Assembly (NCBI RefSeq): GCF_029714425.1
Contig: NZ_CP121668.1
Location: 3,431,501 to 3,495,500 of the forward strand
Direction: 5' to 3'
DNA length: 64,000 nucleotides
From: Bradyrhizobium sp. CB2312
GTDB lineage: Bacteria; Pseudomonadota; Alphaproteobacteria; Rhizobiales; Xanthobacteraceae
A program made the position numbers and the translations under genes. The notes beneath the pieces were generated by a model that saw only the letters and a program-made list of their open reading frames with translations, had not been told where the DNA came from and did no database searches. Positions within the stretch are counted from its first letter, which is position 1. Every line of letters starts with the position of its first letter. This document shows positions 1 to 11,847 of the stretch, in pieces.

Positions 1-1744
1 TTGCGGTTTCTATGCCGAGATTCGGATCGCCGATATCGAAGGTGGCCGTGGCATCATGGGCCCCGCGTGAAAACAGCTCGGCCGGCTTCGGCGCGCGCTC
101 GACGTATTGACCGGTAATGCTAGCAACCAGATCCCACGGCAGATTCTGGATCAAGCCAATGCTCGCGCTTTTGGGCGTGAAGTTCAGATTGCGCGGCGTG
201 GCGGGACCAATACTGGCAGGGTCGACATTGACGTCGAACACCGGAGGTATGAATGCCGGCGTTGTCCCCGCGAGGTTGACCTGCTCGATGCGTCCGGCAA
301 TCTGCGCCTTGGTGGTCTCGCTGAATTTCAGCTCGTTGAAGACGTAACCGGCGACCCTGTTGTTGTTGTTAGGGTTCCACAATCCGTTGAGCGGGCTGCC
401 CGGATCGTCCGGGCTTGGGGCGGTCAGCTCCTGATGGCCTCCCTGCAGGCCGAACGCGGTGGTTACCTGCGCGAAGCGGGCGTTGAACGGCATCATCTGC
501 ACTTCAACGCGCGCCTCCTGCTCCTTGTTGGTGAAGGTCTGGCGTACGCCGTCGCTGAAGGGATCGGCTGGGTCGGCCAGCCCAAGCTCGCTGTGCCGGT
601 AGTCGGTCGCGCCGGCCCAGAGACGGATCGCATCGATGGCCGCCGCATCCGGCCGGTACTCGCCCTTCATCGTGATTTTGGTCTGATGCGCATCGATCCG
701 GGTGTCGTGGTCGGCGCCATCGATGCCCGGGACGTGATAGAGCGAATCGTTCTGCGTGATGGCAGCGCCAATAAAGCCGCCTGTGAAGATATACGAGCCG
801 CCGATCGAGACACCATCCGCCTGCATGGCCGAATTCGGCTGCTGCCCACCGACCGGTCGGGCGTGGTCGAACAGGTAGGGATAGCCGGGGATGTTGTAGT
901 CTCTGGCCTTGCGACCGAAGGCGTCGGCGTGAAACGCGAAATTGCCGCCGCCGGTATCGAGCAGGATGCCGCCGTCGACACCACGATCAACGGAGTTCAC
1001 GGCCGTTCGCGTCTCGACGTTCACGCAAGGTGACGACTGCGCGGCAGCCAGCGGCGCTTTCGATAGTAGTCCATAGGACTGGAACGGCAGGGCCGAGCAT
1101 GTGGGCAGGGCGTCAGGAATGCGGTTGTTGGTCGCGCTCACGACGCCGCCGATCGAGGTCGAGCCGTAACGCATCGCTGCCGGACCGCGAATGACCTCGA
1201 CCTGGTTGGTGGCAAGCGGATCGACCGGGACGAAATGATCTTCGCCGAGATCCGAGGCACCGCCGGCGTTGTTGCCGTTCTCAATGATCCCGACGCGATT
1301 GACGTCGAGGCCACGGATAATCGGCCGGCTGGAGGCGCCCGGTGCGAAGCTCGAGCCGGTAATGCCGGGCTTGGAGAACAGGAGGTCGCCGAGCTGGGCC
1401 GTGCCCTCCCGGCGAATTTCCTCGTTCGGCACCACGGTCACCGTTGCGAACTGATCGGTCACGACCTGCAGCACGCCCTGCTGTGGCGTTGACGGAGCCG
1501 CCGGTGCCGGCTGGGCTTGCGGCGCGCGCTCGTGGGTGCGTCCGGGTGCGCTGCGGGCGAGGCGCAGGGGGGCGCGTGTCGGAGTAACCACCCGCCGCCG
1601 CACGATAGGACTGGGCGCCGTTACGGTGACGGCCGGCAGTTCGGTTGCTGGCTTCTCCTGTGCCGTCGCCGGTGTCGCCGCGACGGCAAGCAGGAGCCAA
1701 CTTGCTCCGCCGATGTGGAATTCTCGCGTGCGCCTAGACCTCAT
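1..1744 (-). CDS. TonB-dependent outer-membrane receptor, ZnuD-like (partial, runs off the left edge)
   Basis: Reading the minus strand from an ATG at 1744 gives an uninterrupted frame of about 581 codons to the window edge. It begins with a signal peptide (hydrophobic stretch ending near ATPATAQ), then a TonB-box-like TELPAVTVTAP and a plug domain. The plug carries the family hallmarks SSRPIIRGLDVNRVGI, VDPLATNQVEVIRGPAAMRYGS and IGGVVSATNN; beta-barrel sequence follows. The plug (residues about 105-215) is close to the ZnuD type of zinc or metal receptors, whose plugs carry a similar GNRI...DHAVSVDPL...VEVVRGP pattern. Outer-membrane, TonB-dependent uptake of a metal or metal chelate is inferred; the ligand is not visible. 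It lies 113 bp downstream of the DUF2946 gene on the same strand. The C-terminal barrel is outside the window. Confidence 0.9.
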   Translation of the reverse strand, partial: MRSRRTREFHIGGASWLLLAVAATPATAQEKPATELPAVTVTAPSPIVRRRVVTPTRAPLRLARSAPGRTHERAPQAQPAPAAPSTPQQGVLQVVTDQFATVTVVPNEEIRREGTAQLGDLLFSKPGITGSSFAPGASSRPIIRGLDVNRVGIIENGNNAGGASDLGEDHFVPVDPLATNQVEVIRGPAAMRYGSTSIGGVVSATNNRIPDALPTCSALPFQSYGLLSKAPLAAAQSSPCVNVETRTAVNSVDRGVDGGILLDTGGGNFAFHADAFGRKARDYNIPGYPYLFDHARPVGGQQPNSAMQADGVSIGGSYIFTGGFIGAAITQNDSLYHVPGIDGADHDTRIDAHQTKITMKGEYRPDAAAIDAIRLWAGATDYRHSELGLADPADPFSDGVRQTFTNKEQEARVEVQMMPFNARFAQVTTAFGLQGGHQELTAPSPDDPGSPLNGLWNPNNNNRVAGYVFNELKFSETTKAQIAGRIEQVNLAGTTPAFIPPVFDVNVDPASIGPATPRNLNFTPKSASIGLIQNLPWDLVASITGQYVERAPKPAELFSRGAHDATATFDIGDPNLGIETA

Positions 1745-1857
1745 TATCCCGATCCTACTGCCGTCGAGTGGAATGACGGCTCCGATATCGATTATTCCTC
1801 TGCTGTCGCTACCCATGACGCGGCGGGCGACGGCGACAGGCACATCATCAATCGATG

Positions 1858-2274
1858 TCAGGACAAGGGAGGCGCGCGAGACTGGAATGCTAAGCGCGCC
1901 GATTGCAGGTGGAGGAGACCGGCGTCGGTCGCAAGATACGGGAGATCGACATGCTGCCGCAGCAAGAGCACCGGCGGTGCAGCAAATAACGCAGCGCCTG
2001 CGAGCGAAATGACTGCACAGATGGCACAAGCACCGGCGGGATGATCACGATCATCGTTCGAAGGCTGCTGGTTTTGAAAGATGCCCATAGCAATAGCTTG
2101 AGCAAGAACGGCCTCGCTGATAGCCGCAGCCACCTTCGTCGGCGATGTCGGGGACGAAGGCGCCGCCTGCGCGGCAAAGGCATGGACATGCCCGAAAGAC
2201 ACCGCAAACTGGACGACGAGCGCGAACAGCGCCAGCCGCGAGCCTAGTTTGAGGTGTTTCCGAAACCAACTCAT
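1858..2274 (-). CDS. DUF2946-type small secreted/membrane protein
   Basis: 138 aa. An N-terminal signal-anchor (residues about 10-36, LGSRLALFALVVQFAVSFGH) is followed by an Ala/Pro-rich linker, a CAICAVISLAGAALFA hydrophobic stretch with a CxxC pair, and a histidine-containing segment. This matches the DUF2946 family, often found next to TonB metal receptors and copper or zinc genes. It lies directly upstream of the TonB receptor on the same strand, so co-transcription is likely. A role in metal handling is inferred from family context only. Confidence 0.75.
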   Translation of the reverse strand: MSWFRKHLKLGSRLALFALVVQFAVSFGHVHAFAAQAAPSSPTSPTKVAAAISEAVLAQAIAMGIFQNQQPSNDDRDHPAGACAICAVISLAGAALFAAPPVLLLRQHVDLPYLATDAGLLHLQSARLAFQSRAPPLS

Positions 2275-2281
2275 GTAGCAC

Positions 2282-3062
2282 TCGCTTTCCGGGGAGCCTC
2301 GGGCATCCCGGAAATCCAGCGTTACTTTATAACATGGAAGGCAGATTGCAACGTCGACCTCGGTTCACCGGTGCTGACGCCCGAAGTGCAAAAGCAGCTC
2401 GTCTACAGCGTGCACTAGCTCGGACCGCGCACCATCGAGGAGCTTGAGGCGGAGCGGGACGAGATTCTCCTCGGACCTCTCGAACTGCGCGCCAAGCGTC
2501 CAGAAACGGTCCGACCAGCAATAGTCGCAGCCGAGTAGCGGCGGCGGCTGCTGTGCGCCTGCTGCGGCCGCGGAGCCGTGGTCGAGGTCACCGTGGCATA
2601 GGATCGTCCAGCCGTTGACTGAAGATTGGCTATCGCACCGAGCGCCATATTGTTGCAGTGAGGTTGGCGGCTTCGTCTAATTGTTTGCTGCACTGCATGA
2701 GAGCGAATCCACGTTGGTTTGGGCGAGTGCGGCCAGTTCCTCGCGCGTGTACTGGCCCTTTTTGGCATGTGAGATGCCCTGAAGCGCATAGGCTGAAAAC
2801 ATGTTGTTGAAGGTCCAGGCCGCTGCGCCAAATTGCCTCCGAGACCGGCGCAGCGATCGGCGGAACACTCTATTCGGATAGCTTGACCGAGAAATGACGC
2901 GGCTCCGAGTTACATCGACATGGTCAGGCATAATGTCACGACGATTGTGAGCGCCCTTGCGAAGTAAGCCGCTCGTCCGGCCACGTAATCCAGCGCTAAC
3001 GGTTGAACACGCCACGACACTTGAACTAGCATGCTAAACGCTTCGAAAGGAGAATTGATCCG
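2282..3062. other. Intergenic stretch with degenerate coding remnants
   Basis: No intact gene is supported. A plus-strand stretch at about 2335-2540 reads VDLGSPVLTPEVQKQLVYSV then, after a stop, RTIEELEAERDEILL. It resembles a decayed enzyme C-terminus, perhaps carnitine-dehydrogenase-like, which is a weak guess. A minus-strand stretch at 2677-2850 reads FNNMFSAYALQGISHAKKGQ and YTREELAALAQTNVDS; it looks protein-like but has no convincing start and I do not recognise it. The last 20 bp hold the AAAGGAG ribosome-binding site of the next gene. Confidence 0.4.
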
Positions 3063-4067
3063 TTGCGGTTAAGATCCCTCCTTCCGGTTGTCGCCAATAT
3101 CTTCGGCGTTTTCATCATTGTCGCCTTATTGGGGTCGCCGCAGTCTTTTGCTGCGTCGCAATCGTCGGACCTTCCGGCTTGGTTGAGGGCCAATGTCGGC
3201 GAAGGCGAAGGTCAAATCGCACAAATGGTCTTGCAGAGGGCGCGCGCGCTTTACCAGCAAAAAGTGAGCAAAGGCGTGGTTAAAAATCCCTGCTACTTCG
3301 CGATGGACGCTACGCGTCCCAACGTCCTCAGCGATGGCAAATTGGGACGCCGGTTCTACGTTGTGTGCGAATCCGACCGATCGTTTCGTGCGATTTCGGC
3401 GGGGCACGGCGGCGGTCGCAATTTGAACGGTATCGCGGATTTCGCAAACGGAAGACGGTGTGCCAAGAACTTCGGTAATGCGATGGACTCGAGGCTGACA
3501 GCCGGGGGAGCCTATGTCACCGCCGAGACGAAGACGTCTTTCAAAGGCTATTATCGCGTCTCGGCGAAACAAGACGCGGTCTTGATCCGCTCGTTCGTTC
3601 AGTTTGACGGCGAAGGGAAGGCCGCAAACGCCAGAGAGCGCGAGATTGGCGGGCATCCGGCCGAATTGCTGAGGAACGTCTGTCTTCGAAAAGATCCGCG
3701 GAGTCCATACGCAAACCACGACGGTTACGTTCCTTTTGGAACGCTGGAGGATTACGCTGGCGGCCGCAGCAACGGCTGCACTAGTTGGTCGCCATCGGAC
3801 GCGGGGCAAATCATCGCGATAGTGAAGAATAATCCGACGACGCTTTACATCTATCCTGACTCTGCCGACATCGAAGCCGTCGCGCGAGCAGTGCCGGCCG
3901 GCCGGCCGCTGTCCGTCGTGGGACTATATTGGAACACTTCCTGTTTGAACGAAATCGGCGCTCCGAAATTTTGGCCAGAGGAAACCCTCGGTCCGATCCT
4001 CGCTCAATACAAGAAGGATCGTCCAGCACCGGCGCAACAGCCAACGCCGGTTTGCAAGGGGCAGTGA
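3063..4067 (+). CDS. Secreted murein L,D-transpeptidase-like protein (YkuD-type catalytic domain)
   Basis: 334 aa starting at TTG 3063, about ten bases after a GAAAGGAG ribosome-binding site. The first ~30 residues form a signal peptide (VVANIFGVFIIVALLGSPQSFA). The middle carries an SAGHGGGRN motif (residues about 117-125), and near residue 238 there is RSNGCTSWSP, the Ser-x-Gly-Cys type motif that holds the catalytic cysteine of L,D-transpeptidases. The family rearranges or cross-links peptidoglycan in the periplasm, or traps substrates on the same cysteine fold. The C-terminal ~80 residues are family-specific and end in a Pro/Gln-rich tail. It stands alone between decayed sequences. Catalytic activity is inferred from the motifs. 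Confidence 0.75.
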   Translation: MRLRSLLPVVANIFGVFIIVALLGSPQSFAASQSSDLPAWLRANVGEGEGQIAQMVLQRARALYQQKVSKGVVKNPCYFAMDATRPNVLSDGKLGRRFYVVCESDRSFRAISAGHGGGRNLNGIADFANGRRCAKNFGNAMDSRLTAGGAYVTAETKTSFKGYYRVSAKQDAVLIRSFVQFDGEGKAANAREREIGGHPAELLRNVCLRKDPRSPYANHDGYVPFGTLEDYAGGRSNGCTSWSPSDAGQIIAIVKNNPTTLYIYPDSADIEAVARAVPAGRPLSVVGLYWNTSCLNEIGAPKFWPEETLGPILAQYKKDRPAPAQQPTPVCKGQ

Positions 4068-4077
4068 ACTTTGTCTC

Positions 4078-4389
4078 TTGTGCCGACCTATCGCGCTACT
4101 GGAGCCCAGCCCGTTGCTGTTTGGCGAATACAGACGCATCGCGAGCATTGCGGCGAACAACAGATTGCCGGCAATGGGGGCAGCCAGGGAATTCGGAGCG
4201 AACCTGCCCGATCTTGCCCGGCAGACCGCCACGTATGCGGACAAAATCCTGAAAGGGGCAAAGCCAGCAGAGTTGCCCCGTAGAGCGGCCGATCAAATTC
4301 GAGCTGGTGATCAATCTCAAGACGGCGAGAGAGTTGGGGCTGACGGTTATCCGCGCGTTTCGACTTGTTGCCGACGACGTGATTGATTG
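4078..4389 (+). pseudogene. ABC-transporter substrate-binding protein (PF04392 type), C-terminal remnant, frameshifted
   Basis: The first frame contains RRIASIAANNRLPAMGAAREFGANLPDL and then YADKILKGAKPAELP, the typical C-terminal third of ABC_sub_bind proteins. After about 4280 the expected continuation FELVINLKTARELGLTV and the closing Asp-Asp-Val-Ile-Asp appear in another frame, ending at the stop near 4389. The N-terminal two thirds are missing. It belongs to the same family as the broken gene at 5685-7014 but is not the same copy. Non-functional. Confidence 0.75.
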
Positions 4390-4607
4390 ATGGTGCTGTT
4401 TGCTGCGGTGCATGAGTCTGTTCCTGGCCCTTCGCGTAATTTGCTGCTGGTCACAAAAACGGTCGGTAGCGGAGCGAAGCGAACGAAGGATTACGAGTAC
4501 GCGCCGACTCAACGCCTGTTTCATCATCTATCCGGGACAGCCACCATCATCACCCCTTGCTCGGAGCAGGGCCCATTACCGCATTTAGGGCGCCCTCGCA
4601 GAGCCAA

Positions 4608-4648
4608 ATAAATACGGCTCCAGACTTGCAAAACCGGAGCCGTTATTT
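4608..4648. terminator. Hairpin, likely transcription terminator
   Basis: The arms AACGGCTCC-type and GGAGCCGTT are separated by about 14 bases and flanked by AAATA on one side and TTATTT on the other, so the structure could act in either direction. No intact gene lies immediately upstream; it may have served the decayed ABC gene to the left. Confidence 0.5.
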
Positions 4649-4718
4649 CCAGTCTTCTGACTCGGGGGCCAGAAGCAAACGGTTAAATCCTAGACCTGGA
4701 GATTGGTTCCGCTGGCAG

Positions 4719-4964
4719 TCAATAAGGAACTGATGGCCGGCTAGCGTGAACCCGGCAGACCCTAAATCGACGCAACGTCGTAGGTTGATTCAGGGCCTTG
4801 TGGCCCACCGTTCTCAATGCGTCGGTCGAAACATGTCCCTGTGCCGCGGCCTCAAGGATCTTCGACGCAACATGTGTTCGGGCACCGATTTCGCTAACGG
4901 GGATGTTTTCGCAGACTTCTTCAAGGACTGCTCTAAGGACCGCAGTAGTTTCCGCACTGAACAT
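4719..4964 (-). CDS. Small conserved hypothetical protein, paralogue of the protein at 26525-26725
   Basis: 81 aa. The first ~60 residues (MFSAETTAVLRAVLEEVC, then ARTHVASKILEAAAQGHVS and the LRTVGHKAL segment) match the 66-aa protein at 26525-26725 almost residue for residue. That protein has MFDTTTTALLRAVLDEVC, MRTHVASKILEAATKGEV and LRRVGREAL. The other copy ends in APTMWR; this one runs on into an unrelated tail (RFRVCRVHASRPSVPY), suggesting a 3' frameshift or stop loss here. No function is known to me. The helical, Leu-rich pattern suggests a small soluble protein. Confidence 0.6.
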   Translation of the reverse strand: MFSAETTAVLRAVLEEVCENIPVSEIGARTHVASKILEAAAQGHVSTDALRTVGHKALNQPTTLRRFRVCRVHASRPSVPY

Positions 4965-5303
4965 GCACCAACCTCAAAATAAGAGACCATATTGCACACT
5001 GCTCGCGCGGGGTATGTTCGCCGGGCAGCGTTCGCAAATGCATTCCAGTCTGGGTACTGAAATCCCAGCTGCCAGACGCTTGCACACGTCCGTCAAGGTT
5101 TTGTGACAAAGCGCGACGCTTGTGAATCAGCCAATCGTGTTGCCCTTTTTGGACCTTTCAAAAAACACCGCGGGCCTTCGTCGTCTTATGACCAGTCAGC
5201 TCCCTAAGGTAACGGCTCGGTGAACGACACCATTTGCCGCTTCCTCGAAGCGGGCCGGAAACAATTTGAGTCCAGCCTACCATAGTGAACGGAGGCGACT
5301 CAG
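4965..5303. other. Intergenic, no gene seen
   Basis: No frame with protein-like composition is visible on either strand. The last bases hold the GGAGG ribosome-binding site of the small ORF at 5304. Confidence 0.5.
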
Positions 5304-5417
5304 ATGCTTGCACTTAAAGTGGTTGGCGTTGTCCTTGGTGTAGGGATTCTGTTGGCGACGTATTCGGGTGATCTTGGCGCAGACGTTGTACTCGCCATCC
5401 TGGCTTGTCTCTCTTAA
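5304..5417 (+). CDS. Small hydrophobic peptide (37 aa)
   Basis: ATG at 5304 preceded at good spacing by GGAGG (AACGGAGGCGACTCAG). The product starts MLALKVVGVVLGVGILLATY and continues SGDLGADVVLAILACLS before TAA at 5415-5417. It is two hydrophobic stretches around an acidic GDLGAD turn, consistent with a tiny membrane peptide. I recognise no homologue; the clean ribosome-binding site and composition are the only support. Confidence 0.4.
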   Translation: MLALKVVGVVLGVGILLATYSGDLGADVVLAILACLS

Positions 5418-5684
5418 CGCCACCGTAAATTTGCGGGGCGGCTTGGGGTGTAGTTAAAGGCAAGACGTCCGCTTTGCGCGTCTAAGCATAACTTTTCAGT
5501 CAATCAGAGTATTGCGGGCTTTGACCCCGAGCCGACGTCGACCAGCCGTCAGCTGCGCAATCGTTTGCGAGGCGATCCTCCGGGAGGCGGCCTGAAGTTT
5601 GTACCCTCTGCGCGTGTTTGAACTGATAATATCGGCAGCGTTAGGCTCAGCTCATTGCTCCTCGCTATAGCCGAGGAGGTACTC
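5418..5684. other. Intergenic, upstream region of the broken ABC gene
   Basis: No coding frame is supported. The end carries a GAGGAGGT ribosome-binding site about seven bases before ATG 5685. Confidence 0.4.
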
Positions 5685-7014
5685 ATGCGGCGCCGCGATA
5701 TTATCGCCGGGTTGCTCGTCGCTGCGGCTTTCGGGGGCGCGCGGGCGCAACCGACTGCAACGAAGATCCCGCGCATCGGCTATCTAGGAACCAACATTCG
5801 TCCCGCCTCCCTGCCGCCCATCGAGGCGTTCCGCGAGGGGCTACGCCAACTTGGCTACATAGAAGGCAAGAACAGTGTGGTCGAATACCGCTGGGCGAGC
5901 GGTCAAGCGGACCCGCTCGCAGCCGCCAAGGCCGCGGAGTTGGTGCGGCTCGATCTCGATCTCATCGTTGGCTGCGAACACGACTTATATTCGTTCGCTG
6001 CGGCAAGCGGGCAACGCCGTCCCAACCGTATTCTGCTTCAGTGCCGACCCTGTCGCCGAAGGGATCGTCGCAAGCTTGGCGCGGCCAGGCGAGAACCTGA
6101 CCGGCTTTGGGCTTTTTGGCCCGGAGATTTTCGAGATGTTGGCGCAAGCCGTGCCCAGCGCCCGGCGGATCGCGATCCTCTGGGATTCGACATACGAGCA
6201 GCATAAGGTCGCGATGCCGTCGATGGAGGTTGCGGCGCAGAAGCTGGCGGTCACATTGCACTCGTGCCCGCCAGAACGGTCGAGGAGTTTGATACCGCGT
6301 TCGCTAGCGCTGCCGTTTCCGCTTTATCTCGTATCTTTGCCCTTGCTGTTGAATACGCTGCTGCTCTTGATGCCGCAGATATTCAAGGTATTGATTCCTG
6401 ATCAGTTGCTTCTGTGAGTCTGATACCAAAAGGTTGGAAGGGTCTAAGGAACGTTCAACTTGCTCACGGTAGGCGTTGTCGTCGCGGTAAGCGATTCCGG
6501 ACCAGGATTGCTGGCGGATAGTCCTGTTCCAATCCGAAGATTGGGCATGAACAGGCGATAGTGTGATCAGGACAAAGACTAGGGCTATCGTAACACGATT
6601 CATTACTATTCCTCTCCTCTGCTTTCACTACCAGTGCCCCACCCAACCATAGGCAATAGTGACGTATCTGCCATTCCGCGATGGATAGGGCGCACGCCGA
6701 AGCCGTGGTGGCGCTTGGCTCGTCGCTTACTTACAGACATCGGGCGCGTTTGGGCGATCTTGCGCGCGAGCACCGTCTGCCGAGCGTGCTTCTTAGCGAT
6801 GCAGGCGGTCTCTTGAGTTACATGCCTAACATCAAAGCCATTTTCGGCCAATGCGCCGGTTACGTCGACAAGAAACCTAAGGGGCCAAGCCTTCCGATCT
6901 GCCCGTCCAGGAGCCGACCAAAATTGATCTGATTGCCAATCTAAAGATCGCCAAGACGCTGGGTATCACAATCCCGCGTTCGATCCTCGCCCGCGCCGAC
7001 GAGGTGATCGAGTG
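5685..7014 (+). pseudogene. ABC-transporter substrate-binding protein (PF04392), frameshifted and split by a ~370 bp insert
   Basis: ATG 5685 follows GAGGAGGT. The N-terminal frame gives a signal peptide (RRRDIIAGLLVAAAFGGARA) and IPRIGYLGTN...FREGLRQLGYIEGKN. Around 5980 the frame shifts, and the protein continues as NAVPTVFCFSADPVAEGIVA and ILWDSTYEQHKVAMPSMEVA. Homology stops at about 6310 at the equivalent of VEEFDTAFASAA. It resumes at about 6680 with AEAVVALGSSLTYRHRARL and LPSVLLSDAGGLLSYMPNI. After another frameshift near 6880 it reads KIDLIANLKIAKTLGITIPR and ends at a TGA near 7014. Family members are periplasmic solute receptors of about 325 aa. The interrupting segment carries an ORF on the other strand. 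Non-functional. Confidence 0.8.
6304..6603 (-). CDS. Small secreted protein inside the broken ABC gene
   Basis: 99 aa with a clear signal peptide (MNRVTIALVFVLITLSPVHA) followed by a Gln/Arg-rich, probably helical mature part (YLEYLRHQEQQRIQQQGQRY) and a basic tail. It occupies almost exactly the segment that interrupts the ABC_sub_bind gene. Codon use and the signal peptide look real, so this may be a small cargo gene or part of a miniature insertion. No family recognised. Confidence 0.5.
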   Translation of the reverse strand: MNRVTIALVFVLITLSPVHAQSSDWNRTIRQQSWSGIAYRDDNAYREQVERSLDPSNLLVSDSQKQLIRNQYLEYLRHQEQQRIQQQGQRYEIKRKRQR

Positions 7015-7257
7015 AACCTTGTATTTCCGGTTATGGCCCGAAGCGACGAAGTGTCCTGTGCGCTGTCAGGTCCGGTATGTGGGTCGGAGCGGACCCGTTG
7101 TGCTCGTCATAAGTTCTTCGGCGATTGGCACATTGCGGACTTCGCCGCGCCGAGGGGGACGATAAGTAAGCAACGTATTTGACGTTGTTGAAATTCGCCT
7201 ATCCTGGGCACAGAATGGCGCGGCCAATCGAAGGTTCAACCAAGCGAGGAGGAGACC

Positions 7258-7713
7258 ATGCGCGTACCATTGACGACAGTGGCGGTTCTCGCGTTCTCGG
7301 GCACTGCGCTCGCACAGCAAGGCGGCACAGAACAAGAGGCGCGGGCGATGCTCGACAAGGCCATCGCGGCGGTCAAAGCGGATCAAGTCGTGGCCCTGAT
7401 CAAGTTCACTAAGGGCGAGGACGGATTCCTCGATCGCGATCTTTATCCGTTCTGTTTCCGAATCTCAGACGCCAAGACGCTCGCGACGCCGAAAGCGGTC
7501 AAGGCTGGCACCGATGTTCGCACGCTCAAAGACAATAAGGGCGAAGCCTACGGCGAAGCGCTTTATGCCGCCGCGCAGAAACCGGAAGGCCAAATCACCG
7601 AAATCAAGCCATATATGTTTCCCAAGCCCGGCACCACGGAGCCGCTGTTTCCAAAAATCAGCTTCGTCACGAAAGTTGGCGAGCTAGGATGCGGTGTCGG
7701 TTACTACAAGTAA
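7258..7713 (+). CDS. Secreted Cache-domain protein
   Basis: 151 aa; ATG 7258 preceded by GGAGGAGA. A signal peptide (RVPLTTVAVLAFSGTALA) is followed by a helix (EQEARAMLDKAIAAVKADQ) and a strand-rich part with FTKGEDGFLDRDLYPFCF and a lysine-rich GTDVRTLKDNKGEAYGEAL. It ends in FPKISFVTKVGELGCGVGYY. This order (long helix, GxFxDRDLYxFC, KGKxxGExL, closing GCGVGYYK) is that of small stand-alone single-Cache periplasmic proteins, which bind small ligands without an attached kinase or chemoreceptor. The ligand is unknown. It appears monocistronic. Confidence 0.75.
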   Translation: MRVPLTTVAVLAFSGTALAQQGGTEQEARAMLDKAIAAVKADQVVALIKFTKGEDGFLDRDLYPFCFRISDAKTLATPKAVKAGTDVRTLKDNKGEAYGEALYAAAQKPEGQITEIKPYMFPKPGTTEPLFPKISFVTKVGELGCGVGYYK

Positions 7714-8283
7714 AATATCCGACAACGACCACAAGCAGCTCGAAGCGCTGGTAGGCAAAGTGACAGGATGGAGCGCGGATCGTGGTCGAGACCTTGGATG
7801 CCAACTATCTGCACCGCGATCCGGCTCTCGCCGATAGCGCAATGCGAAAGTTTGTAAGAGGGGTGTAAAATCTCCCGACCAATGACCCGGCTGCACAAAG
7901 GCCGTACGATCAAACCGAGAGAAAGGCCCGCGAAATCAAAATATACGGACTCGGCTCGAGCCCGCACCAACGGTGCATGAGTCCGGTTATGGGCCTTCGC
8001 TGCTTATTGCAGCGCCGCGTGATCTCGGTCGTGAACGGGGAATAGCGGAAGCCGACGAGCGGCCCTCTATCGCAGAGGGCGACGCTCGTGACGCGTTGCG
8101 GTCCTTGACACGCAGCCGATCGAAGGTGGCCCGTCTGAAGAGGGGCCGCTCTGCCTTTTGCTCCGGCGCCACTATTCTGCCAATGGACTCTCGTACGGAT
8201 TGGCGCAATCCTGCAATCGCAAGTGGTCCAAGCGCAGGGGGCTAACTATTTAGTCAACCACCAGATATCGGGAGGACAACAAC
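7714..8283. other. Intergenic, one possible coding remnant
   Basis: A plus-strand stretch at about 7780-7867 reads IVVETLDANYLHRDPALADS then AMRKFVRGV and a stop. It looks like the C-terminus of a lost gene that I cannot identify. A small hairpin with arms CCCTCT/AGAGGG lies near 8065-8085. No intact gene is supported. The region ends with the GGGAGGA ribosome-binding site of the next gene. Confidence 0.4.
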
Positions 8284-8790
8284 ATGAGGACGCAGGGCAA
8301 GACGCTAGTGGCCTCCATCCTGGCTGCCGTGATATTCACGGCAACAGCCAGCGCTCAACAGGCGCCATCCCCACCTCCGATAACGCCTTATGGAGCGCCA
8401 CTTGGGCTTGAGGCGGCCAAGAAAGTGATGGCTGCCGCGGAAGCGGAGGCCGTAAAGAACAATTGGGCAATGGCCATCGTCGTCCTCGACAGCACGGGCC
8501 ACATGGTGATGTTGCACAAGCTCGACAATACCCAATACGGCTCTCTCATGGCTGCCGAGGACAAGGCACAGAGCGCGATTAACTACAGGCGCCCCAGCAA
8601 GGTGTTCGAGGATCTCGTGGCTCAGGGCGGCATCGGTTTGCGTTCCTTGGCACTCCGTGGGGCATCCCCGCTAGAAGGCGGCATTCCCATTAATGTGGAT
8701 GGCAAGATTGTCGGGGCGATCGGCGTCTCTGGCGGGACGTCAGTTCAGGATGGCCAAGTTGCAAAGGCGGGTGCCGACGCAGCGAAGTGA
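8284..8790 (+). CDS. Secreted GlcG/HbpS-family protein (DUF336)
   Basis: 168 aa; ATG 8284 after GGGAGGACAACAAC. Signal peptide (VASILAAVIFTATASAQ), then PYGAPLGLEAAKKVMAAAEA, AIVVLDSTGHMVMLHKLDNT, and the C-terminal GGIPINVDGKIVGAIGVSGG with ...AKAGADAAK. These are the classic segments of the GlcG/HbpS fold (PF03928), members of which bind haem or act as small-molecule-binding accessory proteins. The signal peptide places this one in the periplasm. No operon partner is visible. Confidence 0.85.
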   Translation: MRTQGKTLVASILAAVIFTATASAQQAPSPPPITPYGAPLGLEAAKKVMAAAEAEAVKNNWAMAIVVLDSTGHMVMLHKLDNTQYGSLMAAEDKAQSAINYRRPSKVFEDLVAQGGIGLRSLALRGASPLEGGIPINVDGKIVGAIGVSGGTSVQDGQVAKAGADAAK

Positions 8791-9082
8791 AACCCGCCGC
8801 TTGCTCGCAATCACCGAGGCCATCCCGTCGGGCGGCCTCAACGCGTGCTCTATGTCGCTTAGTCCTCACGCAATTGGCCCACGTCCGTTGTTGGCCCGAA
8901 GCCGCCCATCGCAGCAACTCCCGCTTGGCTGCTCTTCCGAGCAGAGCGGACGTACGACAGAACTGACCCCCACAGCCCGTTTTGGACCCGTTGCGGACCA
9001 TCCCTTTCACAAACCGTTCCTAGCTGCCGGTTCGTTCCTAATGCGGATTTGAATTTCGTCTGCGTTCATTTTCGGTTCATCC

Positions 9083-9215
9083 GTTCTGCGCGTGATGCGG
9101 TCCTGCGCGATGGCATCCGGGTGCTGGTCATCGATCTCTGGAATGAGATCGAGCACGCGCGGGAGCGCGAGGATCGACGCACGAGTACATCGGCCGCGCC
9201 ATCCGTCCTAACAGG
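9083..9215 (+). pseudogene. Possible remnant of a DnaB/primase-type helicase
   Basis: Short plus-strand pieces read DGIRVLVIDLWNEIEHARER and, in the next frame, THEYIGRAIR. They resemble the Walker-B region of phage or plasmid DnaB-like helicases (pattern VIDPWNEIEHxR...EYIGxAIRxIKxFA). Nothing further of the protein follows before the IS21 end. A fragment only; identification is tentative. Confidence 0.3.
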
Positions 9216-9397
9216 AGGCGGCCTCGTCGCGCCACCCCATACATCGATTGCCATATCGCCAGATTACCGAGCCGGATGCATGTTGGGAGCTGGGCAGCTT
9301 GATGCTGGGGCTGGGCCAGCATCATGTGTCGCGCGGCGATCAGGATGGAAGGCAGCGTCAATCAAGGTGAGAGAGTTTCGCTGGGCTCGTGACGTAG

Positions 9398-11847
<2,450 letters not shown>

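Noticed and set aside
107..1033. 308-aa plus-strand open frame
   Set aside because: Shadow of the TonB receptor, whose minus-strand frame has signal peptide, plug motifs and barrel sequence; the plus frame has none.
6634..6932. Independent small genes in this stretch
   Set aside because: They are the C-terminal part of the split ABC receptor gene in two frames.
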